A stretch of DNA of 64,000 nucleotides, taken from the NCBI RefSeq assembly GCF_004217115.1, contig NZ_SHKN01000001.1:995781-1059780 (forward strand), given 5' to 3'. The translations under genes and the position numbers were made by a program. The first letter of the stretch is position 1. Each line of letters begins with the position of its first letter. The notes beneath the pieces were generated by a model. The model had not been told where the DNA came from, searched no databases, and saw nothing but the letters and a program-made list of their open reading frames with translations. Below are positions 53,581-61,874 of the stretch, piece by piece. This stretch comes from Ancylomarina subtilis (GTDB taxonomy: Bacteria > Bacteroidota > Bacteroidia > Bacteroidales > Marinifilaceae).

Positions 53581-54212
53581 TCAGTCAGTAATTTTTTTAA
53601 CTCTTTCAAAACTCGTAGTGACTTACCTTCAAACTTATCTTCTTTTCCGACCGACATTTGCTCATATACATCTAACGCCCAACTTGAATAAGTTCCAAAA
53701 TCCTTCGTTCTTAACAATCCTTTTATCGTAAAAATATTTATCACGGGTGGAGCAAAAACAAAACTGCTCAAATCTTCTTTTTTGAGCGAATCAATCTGTT
53801 CATTTACCTTCTTTAGTGTATTATAAGAGTCAAAAAAAGAAACAATATCGTTAGTGTAAGACTCCGTAATCCAATCTTTAATTTTATCTAAATCTGATAC
53901 ATTTACAATTTCATAATCACTTATATAATCTTGTCTTTTAGAACTTGTATGAATGGTTTTTAATTCATACCCTAAATCATGTTGTTTATATAAATCAGAA
54001 AGAATATCTTCCACTTCAAGAAATCTCACAGAACCTGACATAACTCCAACGAATTTAAAACCTTCATATGTTCTAGTCGTTGTGAAATTAATGCTGAGAA
54101 TTTTATCATCAAGTTTCTTCTCTAGCCATATTGAACTATTTCCTTGGTTACAAGGAGTCCAGTCAGAATCGAATAGTTTTGCCAATTCTATAATTAATTC
54201 TTTTCCTTTCAT
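53574..54212 (-). CDS. Unknown cassette protein, 212 aa
   Basis: Soluble, no signal peptide: MKGKELIIELAKLFDSDWTPCNQGNSSIWLEKKLDDKILSINFTTTR at the start, a central helical part (SLKKEDLSSFVFAPPVINIFTIKGLL) and a C-terminal helix (KSLRVLKELKKLLTEE). No family recognised. It is the first gene of the cassette-like run and has a module E promoter ~160 bp upstream. Confidence 0.65.
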   Translation of the reverse strand: MKGKELIIELAKLFDSDWTPCNQGNSSIWLEKKLDDKILSINFTTTRTYEGFKFVGVMSGSVRFLEVEDILSDLYKQHDLGYELKTIHTSSKRQDYISDYEIVNVSDLDKIKDWITESYTNDIVSFFDSYNTLKKVNEQIDSLKKEDLSSFVFAPPVINIFTIKGLLRTKDFGTYSSWALDVYEQMSVGKEDKFEGKSLRVLKELKKLLTEE

Positions 54213-54372
54213 AAACTTCTAATCATTAACCAATCTGTAATTTGAATTGGGTCTGTTTTAATTAATGCCAACTTGTTTATATATTCACAAAACCTGACAT
54301 TTATTTCCGTATAAAGAATCTATTGTACAGGTTTATGTTATTCTATTATTTTTCAATAAAAATAGAATCTAT

Positions 54373-54462
54373 CAAATTTATGAAAACAATTGTATAAACA
54401 GTATTCTCAATTAAAGCAAAATGATAAGCTGGCGTTAAATAGAAAGAATAAAATTAAGTTAA
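54373..54462 (-). promoter_or_regulatory. Promoter module E
   Basis: Minus strand CTG (54401-54399), 18-nt spacer, TAAATTTG (54380-54373), a full -7 match. The upstream bases match module F at 56883 almost exactly. Confidence 0.5.
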
Positions 54463-54790
54463 GGCATGTGTCTCCACCCCGCCTTGCTGCGCAAGCCACC
54501 CCTCCTCATAAAGGAAGGGAAACTGTTAGTTAATCAAATCATATTATTTCTTTATAATTCCACTCCTCTTCAATAAACTCAGAAATCAAGAAGGAAAACT
54601 CTTAGCTGATTTTGAGTGAGTTTGCAATAAATTAAAAAGCTCTTCTTTCTCCTCCTTTTCAAGGAGGAGTACCCAAACTTGTTTTGGAGAGGTGGTTAGA
54701 ATTGAGAAAGGTTTTGAAGACTAAGGAAACTGATAGAGAATTTTATTAACCTGATTCAAGTTTGGTAAAAAACAAGTACCAGTCATACCC
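54373..54790. repeat. Long direct repeat, copy 1 (contains palindromic element copy 3 at 54474-54698)
   Basis: About 400 bp nearly identical to 56883-57310. It contains promoter module E and the third palindromic element. The left hairpin is CTTGCTGCGCAAG and the right one CCAAACTTGTTTTGG. Compared with copies 1 and 2, both hairpins have changed sequence but kept pairing. No gene inside. Confidence 0.85.
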
Positions 54791-54956
54791 TGATATCTAA
54801 ACCTTACTTACAATCAGAACATTATATTCAATTTGCCACCTATTTCTTCTCTCCTTCTACAGGTTCAGGAAGCAATTCGGCGAGCATTAGGGCACCCTAT
54901 ATTTCGCCAAGCTCAATACAGAGGCACGTGTTAGAGCCCGCAAATATGCTCTCCCA

Positions 54957-56747
54957 CTAGTTTTGTATCATCTGACTTATTAGTGAAACACTAAAAATAC
55001 TCAACAGGAACCAGCCTAGAAATCCTTCGATTATGGTTATGTATCGCGAGGCTCCCTTTACAGGTATTGCTCCAAAACCAAGTGTAGAAAAAGAATTAAT
55101 GCTAAGCGTAATGGAATTGAGCGCACGAATTATTCCAAGGTAAATCAGGTAGATCAAGACAGAAATGACCACTGTAAGCCCCACAAACACTTTGCGTGCA
55201 GATTTAAGATCGATCCATCGCCCTTGTAGCAGTTCCGTTCTTCGGTAGATAAAGCTTACAAGTTTGTATTTGATTACTGAAAACAGATACAAAGGCTTTC
55301 CCAACAAAACAATAAACAATGGGACAAGCGCCTTGTTCTCTTTCATTTCTTTTTTATATTCGGCAAAGGTTTTAAATTCCTCTATATAATTCTCGGTATA
55401 AAAATCTTCCAGGCGTTGTTCCGAGCTGAAATATTGCATAATGGTTCTATGCTTTTTAATCAAAAAGGCTCTATTTATACCATCCCAATCGCTGTAAAAA
55501 AAGAAATACACTGCAGCGAAAATAAGAATAACCCACATTGAAATAATCAAGGATTGTACCGGATTGGTTCCATATTCTGAAAAATATTTCAGGAATTGGT
55601 TAAATCGCCAATTGAACCACTTATTAGTACTTCGATCCAATTGGTACAAATGGTGATATTTAGCCGTTTCCATATCCTTCAACTGTTTATAACAGGCGTT
55701 GGCCGATTCCATATCCCCCTGGGTTCGGTACATCGAATAAAACTTTCGATAGGAGTTGTTTAATTCATTGAAATAGTAAATATTGGAAATTAAGGTGTCT
55801 GTTTTATGGGTTAAGGGTGCTTGCTCATAATTCCGATACAATCCAAGACCTACCGAATCGATTTGGCACCAATTAAAAGAGGTATTGTCTTTAGGAAGAT
55901 TGAACTGATGCATTCCAAAGGGTTGCTTAAACTTACAGTTGCGAACGGTAAGATTTTCCTTTACTGAACAGGCTGTAAAGTCCAAAATACTGTTGGAAAA
56001 ATCGATCCCTTGAAAGTGAATAACATCATATTTCCCACCTTTAAAATATAGTATTGGCATCACTTCAGTGGGCAATATTTTGCAATTGTACAAAGCAAAC
56101 GAATTTATCTTCTTTTCATTCTGGCTAATCCTAAAAAGAAACTGATAAGTTTGATTTTCTTCTTCAAATCCGTAACGTTTTTGTATAATCCTATGGTCGG
56201 TATAGAGTGAGCAATTACTGAATAAAAGAACGCTAATTTGTAATTCAAGCACGACAGTTCTTTGAAGTATAGAGCAATAACTAAATTCTATGGTTCCCAA
56301 ATTTGAATGCATAAAATCCAGCCCTTGCTTAAATGTGCAATTGTAAAAAATGAGTTGAGAAGCTCCCTCGCAATAATAAAAAGTGATATTATTCTGAAAA
56401 ATTAGGTTTCTAACTTGACAGGTTTTGTTATTCGGTAATTTGCAATTCTTAATTGCAATTGTTGGCAATATCGTTTTTACACTTTTTTTGTCCTTATCTG
56501 TTGGCTTAGTGTATCTGGATAGCATAGGAGCATACAAAGAATCTTGTGTCGCATCATAAAAGATTTCGGTATCTTCTAACTCATATGCCTCGTCTTTACA
56601 CTTTTCCATTTCCTTTACCCATTCGCTGATGGATATTTTTCTTTTGTATGTGTTCTGAGAAAATAAGTGAGTGCTAAGGGCGACATTACATAAGAGAATT
56701 AGGAAGATAATTTTTGTTGCCTTATTTATTCTATTCATACCATTCAT
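54957..56747 (-). CDS. Pentapeptide-like repeat / two-helix ion-channel fusion
   Basis: 596 residues. Signal peptide (ATKIIFLILLCNVALSTHLFSQ). Residues ~85-320 contain irregular F-x-N/S-C-x-F/L strips (IAIKNCKL, LIFYNCTF, IEFSYCSI, LLFSNCSL, FALYNCKI, LDFTACSV, LTVRNCKF), i.e. a right-handed pentapeptide-like solenoid. The C-terminal part has helices at ~400-425 and ~520-545 and a pore-loop region NSITLSINSFSTLGFGAIPVKGASRYITIIEGFLGWFLLS, which resembles the Ion_trans_2 filter, with TLGFGAIP in place of TVGYGD. Probably an ion channel with an extracytoplasmic solenoid. It has a module F promoter (56883). Confidence 0.7.
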   Translation of the reverse strand: MNGMNRINKATKIIFLILLCNVALSTHLFSQNTYKRKISISEWVKEMEKCKDEAYELEDTEIFYDATQDSLYAPMLSRYTKPTDKDKKSVKTILPTIAIKNCKLPNNKTCQVRNLIFQNNITFYYCEGASQLIFYNCTFKQGLDFMHSNLGTIEFSYCSILQRTVVLELQISVLLFSNCSLYTDHRIIQKRYGFEEENQTYQFLFRISQNEKKINSFALYNCKILPTEVMPILYFKGGKYDVIHFQGIDFSNSILDFTACSVKENLTVRNCKFKQPFGMHQFNLPKDNTSFNWCQIDSVGLGLYRNYEQAPLTHKTDTLISNIYYFNELNNSYRKFYSMYRTQGDMESANACYKQLKDMETAKYHHLYQLDRSTNKWFNWRFNQFLKYFSEYGTNPVQSLIISMWVILIFAAVYFFFYSDWDGINRAFLIKKHRTIMQYFSSEQRLEDFYTENYIEEFKTFAEYKKEMKENKALVPLFIVLLGKPLYLFSVIKYKLVSFIYRRTELLQGRWIDLKSARKVFVGLTVVISVLIYLIYLGIIRALNSITLSINSFSTLGFGAIPVKGASRYITIIEGFLGWFLLSIFSVSLISQMIQN

Positions 56748-56882
56748 CTTTATTTGCTACAAGGGTTATGTAAGTTGCTATGCCCTTACAACTCCCTATC
56801 TATTTAAATATCAAAAACCTAAGTGTCGGTAATATATAACGCTCAAAACCAATAAAACGGCTTACATTTTTGCAAGAGGAGA

Positions 56883-56975
56883 TAAATTTATGAAAACAAT
56901 TGTATAAACAGTATTCCCAATTAAAGTAAAATGATAAACTGACATTAAATAGAAAGAATAAAATTAAGTTAAGGC
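56883..56975 (-). promoter_or_regulatory. Promoter module F
   Basis: Minus strand TAAATTTA at 56890-56883 with an 18-nt-spaced CTG upstream, as in module E. It should transcribe the pentapeptide/channel gene ~140 bp downstream. Confidence 0.45.
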
Positions 56976-57310
56976 TTGTGTGTGTGAAGCACCACCCCGT
57001 CGAGTAAACTCGCCACCCCTCCTCATAAAGGAGGGGAAACTGTTAGCTAAATCGAATCTTATTATTTCTTTATAATTCCACTCCTCTTCAATAAACTCAG
57101 AAATCGAGAAGGAAAACTCTTAGCTGATTTTGAGTGAGTTTGCAATAAATTAAAAAGCTCTTCTTTCTCCTCCTTTTCAAGGAGAAGTACCCAAACTTGT
57201 TTTGGGAAGGTGGTTAGAATTGAGAAAGGTTTTGAAGACTAAGGAAACTGATAGAGAATTTTATTAACCTGATTCAAGTTTGGTAAAATACGGGTTCCAT
57301 TCATAGCCTG
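56883..57310. repeat. Long direct repeat, copy 2 (contains palindromic element copy 4 at 56992-57217)
   Basis: Near-identical to 54373-54790. The left hairpin differs completely (CGAGTAAACTCG versus CTTGCTGCGCAAG) while everything around it is conserved. Promoter module F (TAAATTTA at 56883-56890) lies at its left end. Confidence 0.85.
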
Positions 57311-57565
57311 ATATTTACAGCTTACTTATAATCAGAGCATGACTATTCAATTCGCCACCCATTTCTCATTTTTGGAGATCGCAAACTACCGGAAAGACAA
57401 AAGATAGCACGATTACAGCTTATTGAAGATGCGTTTTTCTATTTACTGATAATATTCACCTATCTACAGATAATAAATAACTCTCTACTGATTTTTTTAA
57501 CGAAACGATCAATTCATTTTTAAGTTTATGTTATGAAATGTTTATTAACCTAATCCCCCTTAATT

Positions 57566-60520
57566 ATGAAAAAATGTTTTACTCTTATTTTTATTTTTGC
57601 ATTTATCTGTCATTCGACCTATGCGCAAGAAATCGAAAAACAGAAACTTGACAGAAACGGTCACCCAACATTTATTAAATTCAACACTCAAGGCAAAACG
57701 AAAGCTGCTTCCAATACAGAAACGAAAGCCGTATTGTCTGGTTTGTTTAATATGTCAACAAATGATGCGTATAAATCGTTAAGATCAGAAAATGATCGCA
57801 ATGGCTATACTCATGAGAGATTCCAACAATATCATAAGGGAATCAAAGTAGAAAATGGTATTTATATCGTTCATAGTCGTAATAAACTCATCGAATCGTT
57901 AAATGGTAACTATAAATTAATCAATGAGATTAACACGACGCCTACTCTCACCGTAAATGATGCCCGTGAAAAAGCAAAAGCTTTTGTTAACGCTGAAGAA
58001 TACATGAGCACGGACAACAAAGATTTATACACAGAACCTGAACTCGTTATTGTTGCTCATGATTACGGCAAAAATCCTAAGGCTATTCACGAAATGGTAT
58101 TGGCCTATAAAATTGATATTTATGCGACAAAACCTTTAAGTCGTGATTTTATCTATGTAAATGCACATACCGGAGAGATTGTTCATACGAATGCGCGTCT
58201 TCACCGAGCTAATGAAACCGGTTCTGGAGTCACACGCTATAGTGGAACAAAAACAATCAACACCGAAAGTTATAGTAACTATTACAGATTAAGAGATTAC
58301 ACCAGAGGTAATGGTATCGTGACTTACAACTGTAACCAGGGAACAAGTTATACAAATGCAGTCGATTTTACTGATAATGATAACAATTGGACTCAAGCTG
58401 AGTATGATAATTCGAATAAAGATAATGGTGCTTTAGATGCTCATTGGGCAGGCATGATGACCTATGATTATTTTAAAAACACATTTAATCGTAATAGTTT
58501 TGATGGTAATGGTGCGTTAATGAAAACCTATGTTCATTTCGATGTGAATTATGACAATGCCTATTGGAATGGTTCTGTTTTCACTTTTGGCGATGGAAGC
58601 TCCTTTGATATTTTAACCTCTCTAGATGTTTTTGGTCATGAATTCGGACATGCTGTTTGTTCATATACTGCTGATCTTAACTACCAAAATGAAGAAGGTG
58701 CTTTAAACGAAGCATTCAGTGACATTTGGGGTTGTGCGATTGAACACAAATATGCTCCAAACAAAGACACATGGGCAATGGGTGAAGATTTAGGTTCAGC
58801 ACTCCGCTCAATAAGTGATCCAAAATCGAAAGGTTTACCCGATACTTATCAAGGTACAAATTGGGCCCCCCTTTCAAGCAGTCCCAGCAGATATAATGAT
58901 TATGGTGGAGTTCACACAAACAATGGTCCTTTCTGCTACTGGTTTTATTTAATAAGCGAAGGTGGTTCCGGAACAAATGATAAGGGTGACGCTTATCAGG
59001 TAGCAGCTATTGGAATTGATAAAGCAGAACAAATTGCATTTCGAATTGAAAGTCAATATATGACTTCAAGCTCGAATTACGCAGATGCAAGAACATTTGC
59101 TATACAAGCAGCTCAAGATCTTTATGGAGCAGGTTCGCAGGAAGAAATTTCGGTAACCAATGCCATGTATGCTATTGGTGTTGGTACACCTTACGGTGAG
59201 ATTGATGATTCATACTGTACTTCAAAAGGTAGTGATTTTAGTTATGAGTGGATTTCGGAAGTTGCTATTGGAACAGATTCAAATTCATCTGGTGCAACGG
59301 GATATTCCGATTTTACAGATAAAATCATAACGCTTGAGCCTGGCGCAACAGTTAATTTAACTTTAACGCCTGGTTATGCCAGTACAGCATATAATGAATA
59401 CTGGAAAATCTGGATAGATTATAATAAGGACTTTACCTTTAGCGCTGACGAATTGGTATATGATGCAGGCGCTGTAAATAGTGGTGTTGTCAATGGAAGC
59501 ATGACCATAGACGCCTCTGCAAGCGGGACAACACGTATGAGAATTTCTATGAAATATAATGGAGCACAAACGACTTGTGAGACATTTAGCTATGGTGAAG
59601 TTGAAGATTACAGCGTGACATTTGGTGAACCATCAGAGGATACAGAAGCTCCAAGTGCACCTACAAACCTGACATCTTCGGATATCACAGATACATCATG
59701 CACCTTGAACTGGACAGCTTCAACAGATAATGTTGCTGTAACAAATTATCGGGTTTATCAAGATGAAAATTTAATAGCAACAACAACAAATACCACAACA
59801 AGTGTAACAGGTCTTTCAGCATCTACGACATACAGCTTTTATGTCACTGCTATAGATGCTAAAGACAATATTTCAGCTGCAAGTAATTCGTTAGATGTAA
59901 CAACGACAACAGCTAGTTCCAATAACTTAACACTAACGATTACATTCGATAAATATCCTGAAGAAACAAGCTGGGCACTAAAAGATAGTAATGGATCAAC
60001 TGTTGCTTCAGGAGGAACATATAACTCGCAAGCAGATGAATCAACTCTTGTTATTCCCATTGATGATTTAGCAGATGCATGTTATGAGTTCACTATTTCG
60101 GATGCTTACGGTGATGGTATTTGCTGTGCCTATGGAAACGGTTCATACAAACTTGAAACCAGCACAGGAACGATCTTAGCATCAGGCGGATCATTTGGAT
60201 CATCAGAGGTGACGAGTTTCTGTCTACCTGGTACAACTTACGGTATTACCGCTACGAATTCTAATATTAATAATATCGTAACAAAACCTGCTGTTAATAT
60301 ATATCCTAACCCAGCCAGCTCGTACATTAATGTACAGGTTACAAATGCTAAAACAAATGGTAGCCTTAAAATTTATAGTACAACTGGAAACTTAATAAAA
60401 GTTGTTAAGATGGAAGATAATGAGAGCACAATTAACATCTCAGAACTTCCAACGGGCTTATACCTTATCTCAGTCGAGACGAAAAAAGAGCTTATAACCA
60501 AAAAGTTTATCAAAAAATAA
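57566..60520 (+). CDS. Secreted M4 (thermolysin-like) metalloprotease with T9SS sorting domain
   Basis: 984 residues. Signal peptide (MKKCFTLIFIFAFICHSTYAQ), FTP and PepSY propeptide (~50-200), then the M4 catalytic domain with HEFGH (His358, Glu359, His362) and the third ligand Glu382 in LNEAFSD, exactly the thermolysin spacing. A GEVED domain (~580-690), a fibronectin type III domain (~700-785), a DGICCAYG-type beta domain (~790-895) and a type A T9SS C-terminal domain (~910-984, IYPNPASSYINV ... LPTGLYLISV ... KKFIKK) follow. It is secreted by the type IX system and cell-anchored or released to digest protein. The hairpin at 60610 follows. Confidence 0.96.
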   Translation: MKKCFTLIFIFAFICHSTYAQEIEKQKLDRNGHPTFIKFNTQGKTKAASNTETKAVLSGLFNMSTNDAYKSLRSENDRNGYTHERFQQYHKGIKVENGIYIVHSRNKLIESLNGNYKLINEINTTPTLTVNDAREKAKAFVNAEEYMSTDNKDLYTEPELVIVAHDYGKNPKAIHEMVLAYKIDIYATKPLSRDFIYVNAHTGEIVHTNARLHRANETGSGVTRYSGTKTINTESYSNYYRLRDYTRGNGIVTYNCNQGTSYTNAVDFTDNDNNWTQAEYDNSNKDNGALDAHWAGMMTYDYFKNTFNRNSFDGNGALMKTYVHFDVNYDNAYWNGSVFTFGDGSSFDILTSLDVFGHEFGHAVCSYTADLNYQNEEGALNEAFSDIWGCAIEHKYAPNKDTWAMGEDLGSALRSISDPKSKGLPDTYQGTNWAPLSSSPSRYNDYGGVHTNNGPFCYWFYLISEGGSGTNDKGDAYQVAAIGIDKAEQIAFRIESQYMTSSSNYADARTFAIQAAQDLYGAGSQEEISVTNAMYAIGVGTPYGEIDDSYCTSKGSDFSYEWISEVAIGTDSNSSGATGYSDFTDKIITLEPGATVNLTLTPGYASTAYNEYWKIWIDYNKDFTFSADELVYDAGAVNSGVVNGSMTIDASASGTTRMRISMKYNGAQTTCETFSYGEVEDYSVTFGEPSEDTEAPSAPTNLTSSDITDTSCTLNWTASTDNVAVTNYRVYQDENLIATTTNTTTSVTGLSASTTYSFYVTAIDAKDNISAASNSLDVTTTTASSNNLTLTITFDKYPEETSWALKDSNGSTVASGGTYNSQADESTLVIPIDDLADACYEFTISDAYGDGICCAYGNGSYKLETSTGTILASGGSFGSSEVTSFCLPGTTYGITATNSNINNIVTKPAVNIYPNPASSYINVQVTNAKTNGSLKIYSTTGNLIKVVKMEDNESTINISELPTGLYLISVETKKELITKKFIKK

Positions 60521-60609
60521 AATTTGAAAAAAAACTTAAGGCTATTTTCTTTTAAAAGTCCGATGCATATCAATTAACTCAAACCGTTTTATTTGTCTAT
60601 GCAAAAATG

Positions 60610-60640
60610 AAGAAAGTCCGGTATTGAACCGGACTTTCTT
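60610..60640 (+). terminator. Hairpin after the M4 protease gene
   Basis: Perfect 12-bp stem AAGAAAGTCCGG / CCGGACTTTCTT with a 7-nt loop, ~90 bp after the stop. The T-run is weak. Confidence 0.7.
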
Positions 60641-60805
60641 ATATGCAATAAATATCGGTTTAATGAGAAATGATTGGCAATAGCATGATGATATGAAACT
60701 CATAAAAGGCAATAATCGTTTAACGCACATTCAGCTAAAACCATTCAATGCAGTTTAACCATAACAATTAATTGACAAATATTATATTTTTACTGATTAA
60801 AAACA

Positions 60806-60813
60806 TATATTTG
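60806..60813 (+). promoter_or_regulatory. Possible -7 box of the LytTR gene
   Basis: TATATTTG matches TAnnTTTG, ~84 bp before the start at 60897. No good -33 box was seen at the usual distance. Confidence 0.3.
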
Positions 60814-60896
60814 TTGATTAATCTTAAAATCAATTGATTTCATTCGTATAAAGTTGAATTTAAGTTTACGTGTATTTCCAAACACCCAGAACCATT

Positions 60897-61613
60897 ATGA
60901 TAAAATGCATTGCTATTGATAATGAACTTTTAGCTTTAAAACAGATCGAATCTTATATCGATAAATCTCCCTTTCTTGAGAAGCTTGCAATTTATACGAG
61001 TCCTGAAAAGGCTATAGATGTTTTACAAGAAAAGCAAGTTGATTTGATGTTTATTGATATTGACATGCCCGATTTAAATGGTATCGACTTTGTTAAATTA
61101 CTTGACAATCCTCCCATGGTGATTTTCACTAGCGTAAACAGTCAGCATGCAATTGATGGGTTTCGTTTAAATGCCATTGACTATCTACTTAAGCCTTTTA
61201 ATTACTCCGAATTCTTAAAATCAGCACATAAAGCTAAAGCCAGGTTTAAAATTCATCACCCCATTACAACTCCGGATAAAACAGAAAACAATTTTCTTTT
61301 TATTAAATCGAATTACAAAACAATTAAAATTGATTTAAATCACATCAAATATATTGAGTCCATAAGCGAATACATGAAGATTCATTTAGACAACTCAACC
61401 GAAGTGATGTCGTTGTGCAGCTTAAAATCAATTGAAGATAAACTCCCTGATTACAAGTTCATGCGTATTCACAGGTCGTATATTGTGAACCTGACTAAAA
61501 TTTCTGTAATCGATCGAAACAGGATTATTTTTGATGACAAAATCTACATTTCTGTCAGCGAGAAATACAAAAGTAAATTCCAAAACTGGGTTAATGAAAA
61601 TATTCTTGTCTAA
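60897..61613 (+). CDS. LytTR-family response regulator
   Basis: 238 residues from the ATG at 60897; a GTG nine codons upstream is less likely. Receiver domain ~1-120 (MIKCIAIDNELLALKQIESYI, acceptor Asp in LMFIDIDMPDLNG, Lys in DYLLKPF) and a LytTR DNA-binding domain ~135-235 (NFLFIKSNYKTIKIDLNHIKYIESISEYMKIHL ... FMRIHRSYIVNLTKI). No partner histidine kinase is adjacent; in Bacteroidota the kinase is usually a neighbouring LytS/YehU-type gene, so this one is orphan within the window. Confidence 0.93.
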   Translation: MIKCIAIDNELLALKQIESYIDKSPFLEKLAIYTSPEKAIDVLQEKQVDLMFIDIDMPDLNGIDFVKLLDNPPMVIFTSVNSQHAIDGFRLNAIDYLLKPFNYSEFLKSAHKAKARFKIHHPITTPDKTENNFLFIKSNYKTIKIDLNHIKYIESISEYMKIHLDNSTEVMSLCSLKSIEDKLPDYKFMRIHRSYIVNLTKISVIDRNRIIFDDKIYISVSEKYKSKFQNWVNENILV

Positions 61614-61874
61614 ACTTTAACACGCCTTTGTTTTTATACAAAAAACAATTTTGTCCTGGATGAAATAAGAATTCGTTTGATTAATAAATCAGCAAACAAG
61701 CCATACAATTACCATATTTAATCAGTAAGAATCTGCGTCAAACTCTTACTTTAACCTTTACTCTTTAATTTTATTTTAGTCTTGATAAAGCTTTATCCTT
61801 GATTTTCCTTTCCCCTTTACCCCCATTCTCCATCTAATGTATTAATTTTACTGATTATCATTTTTCACAATCAG

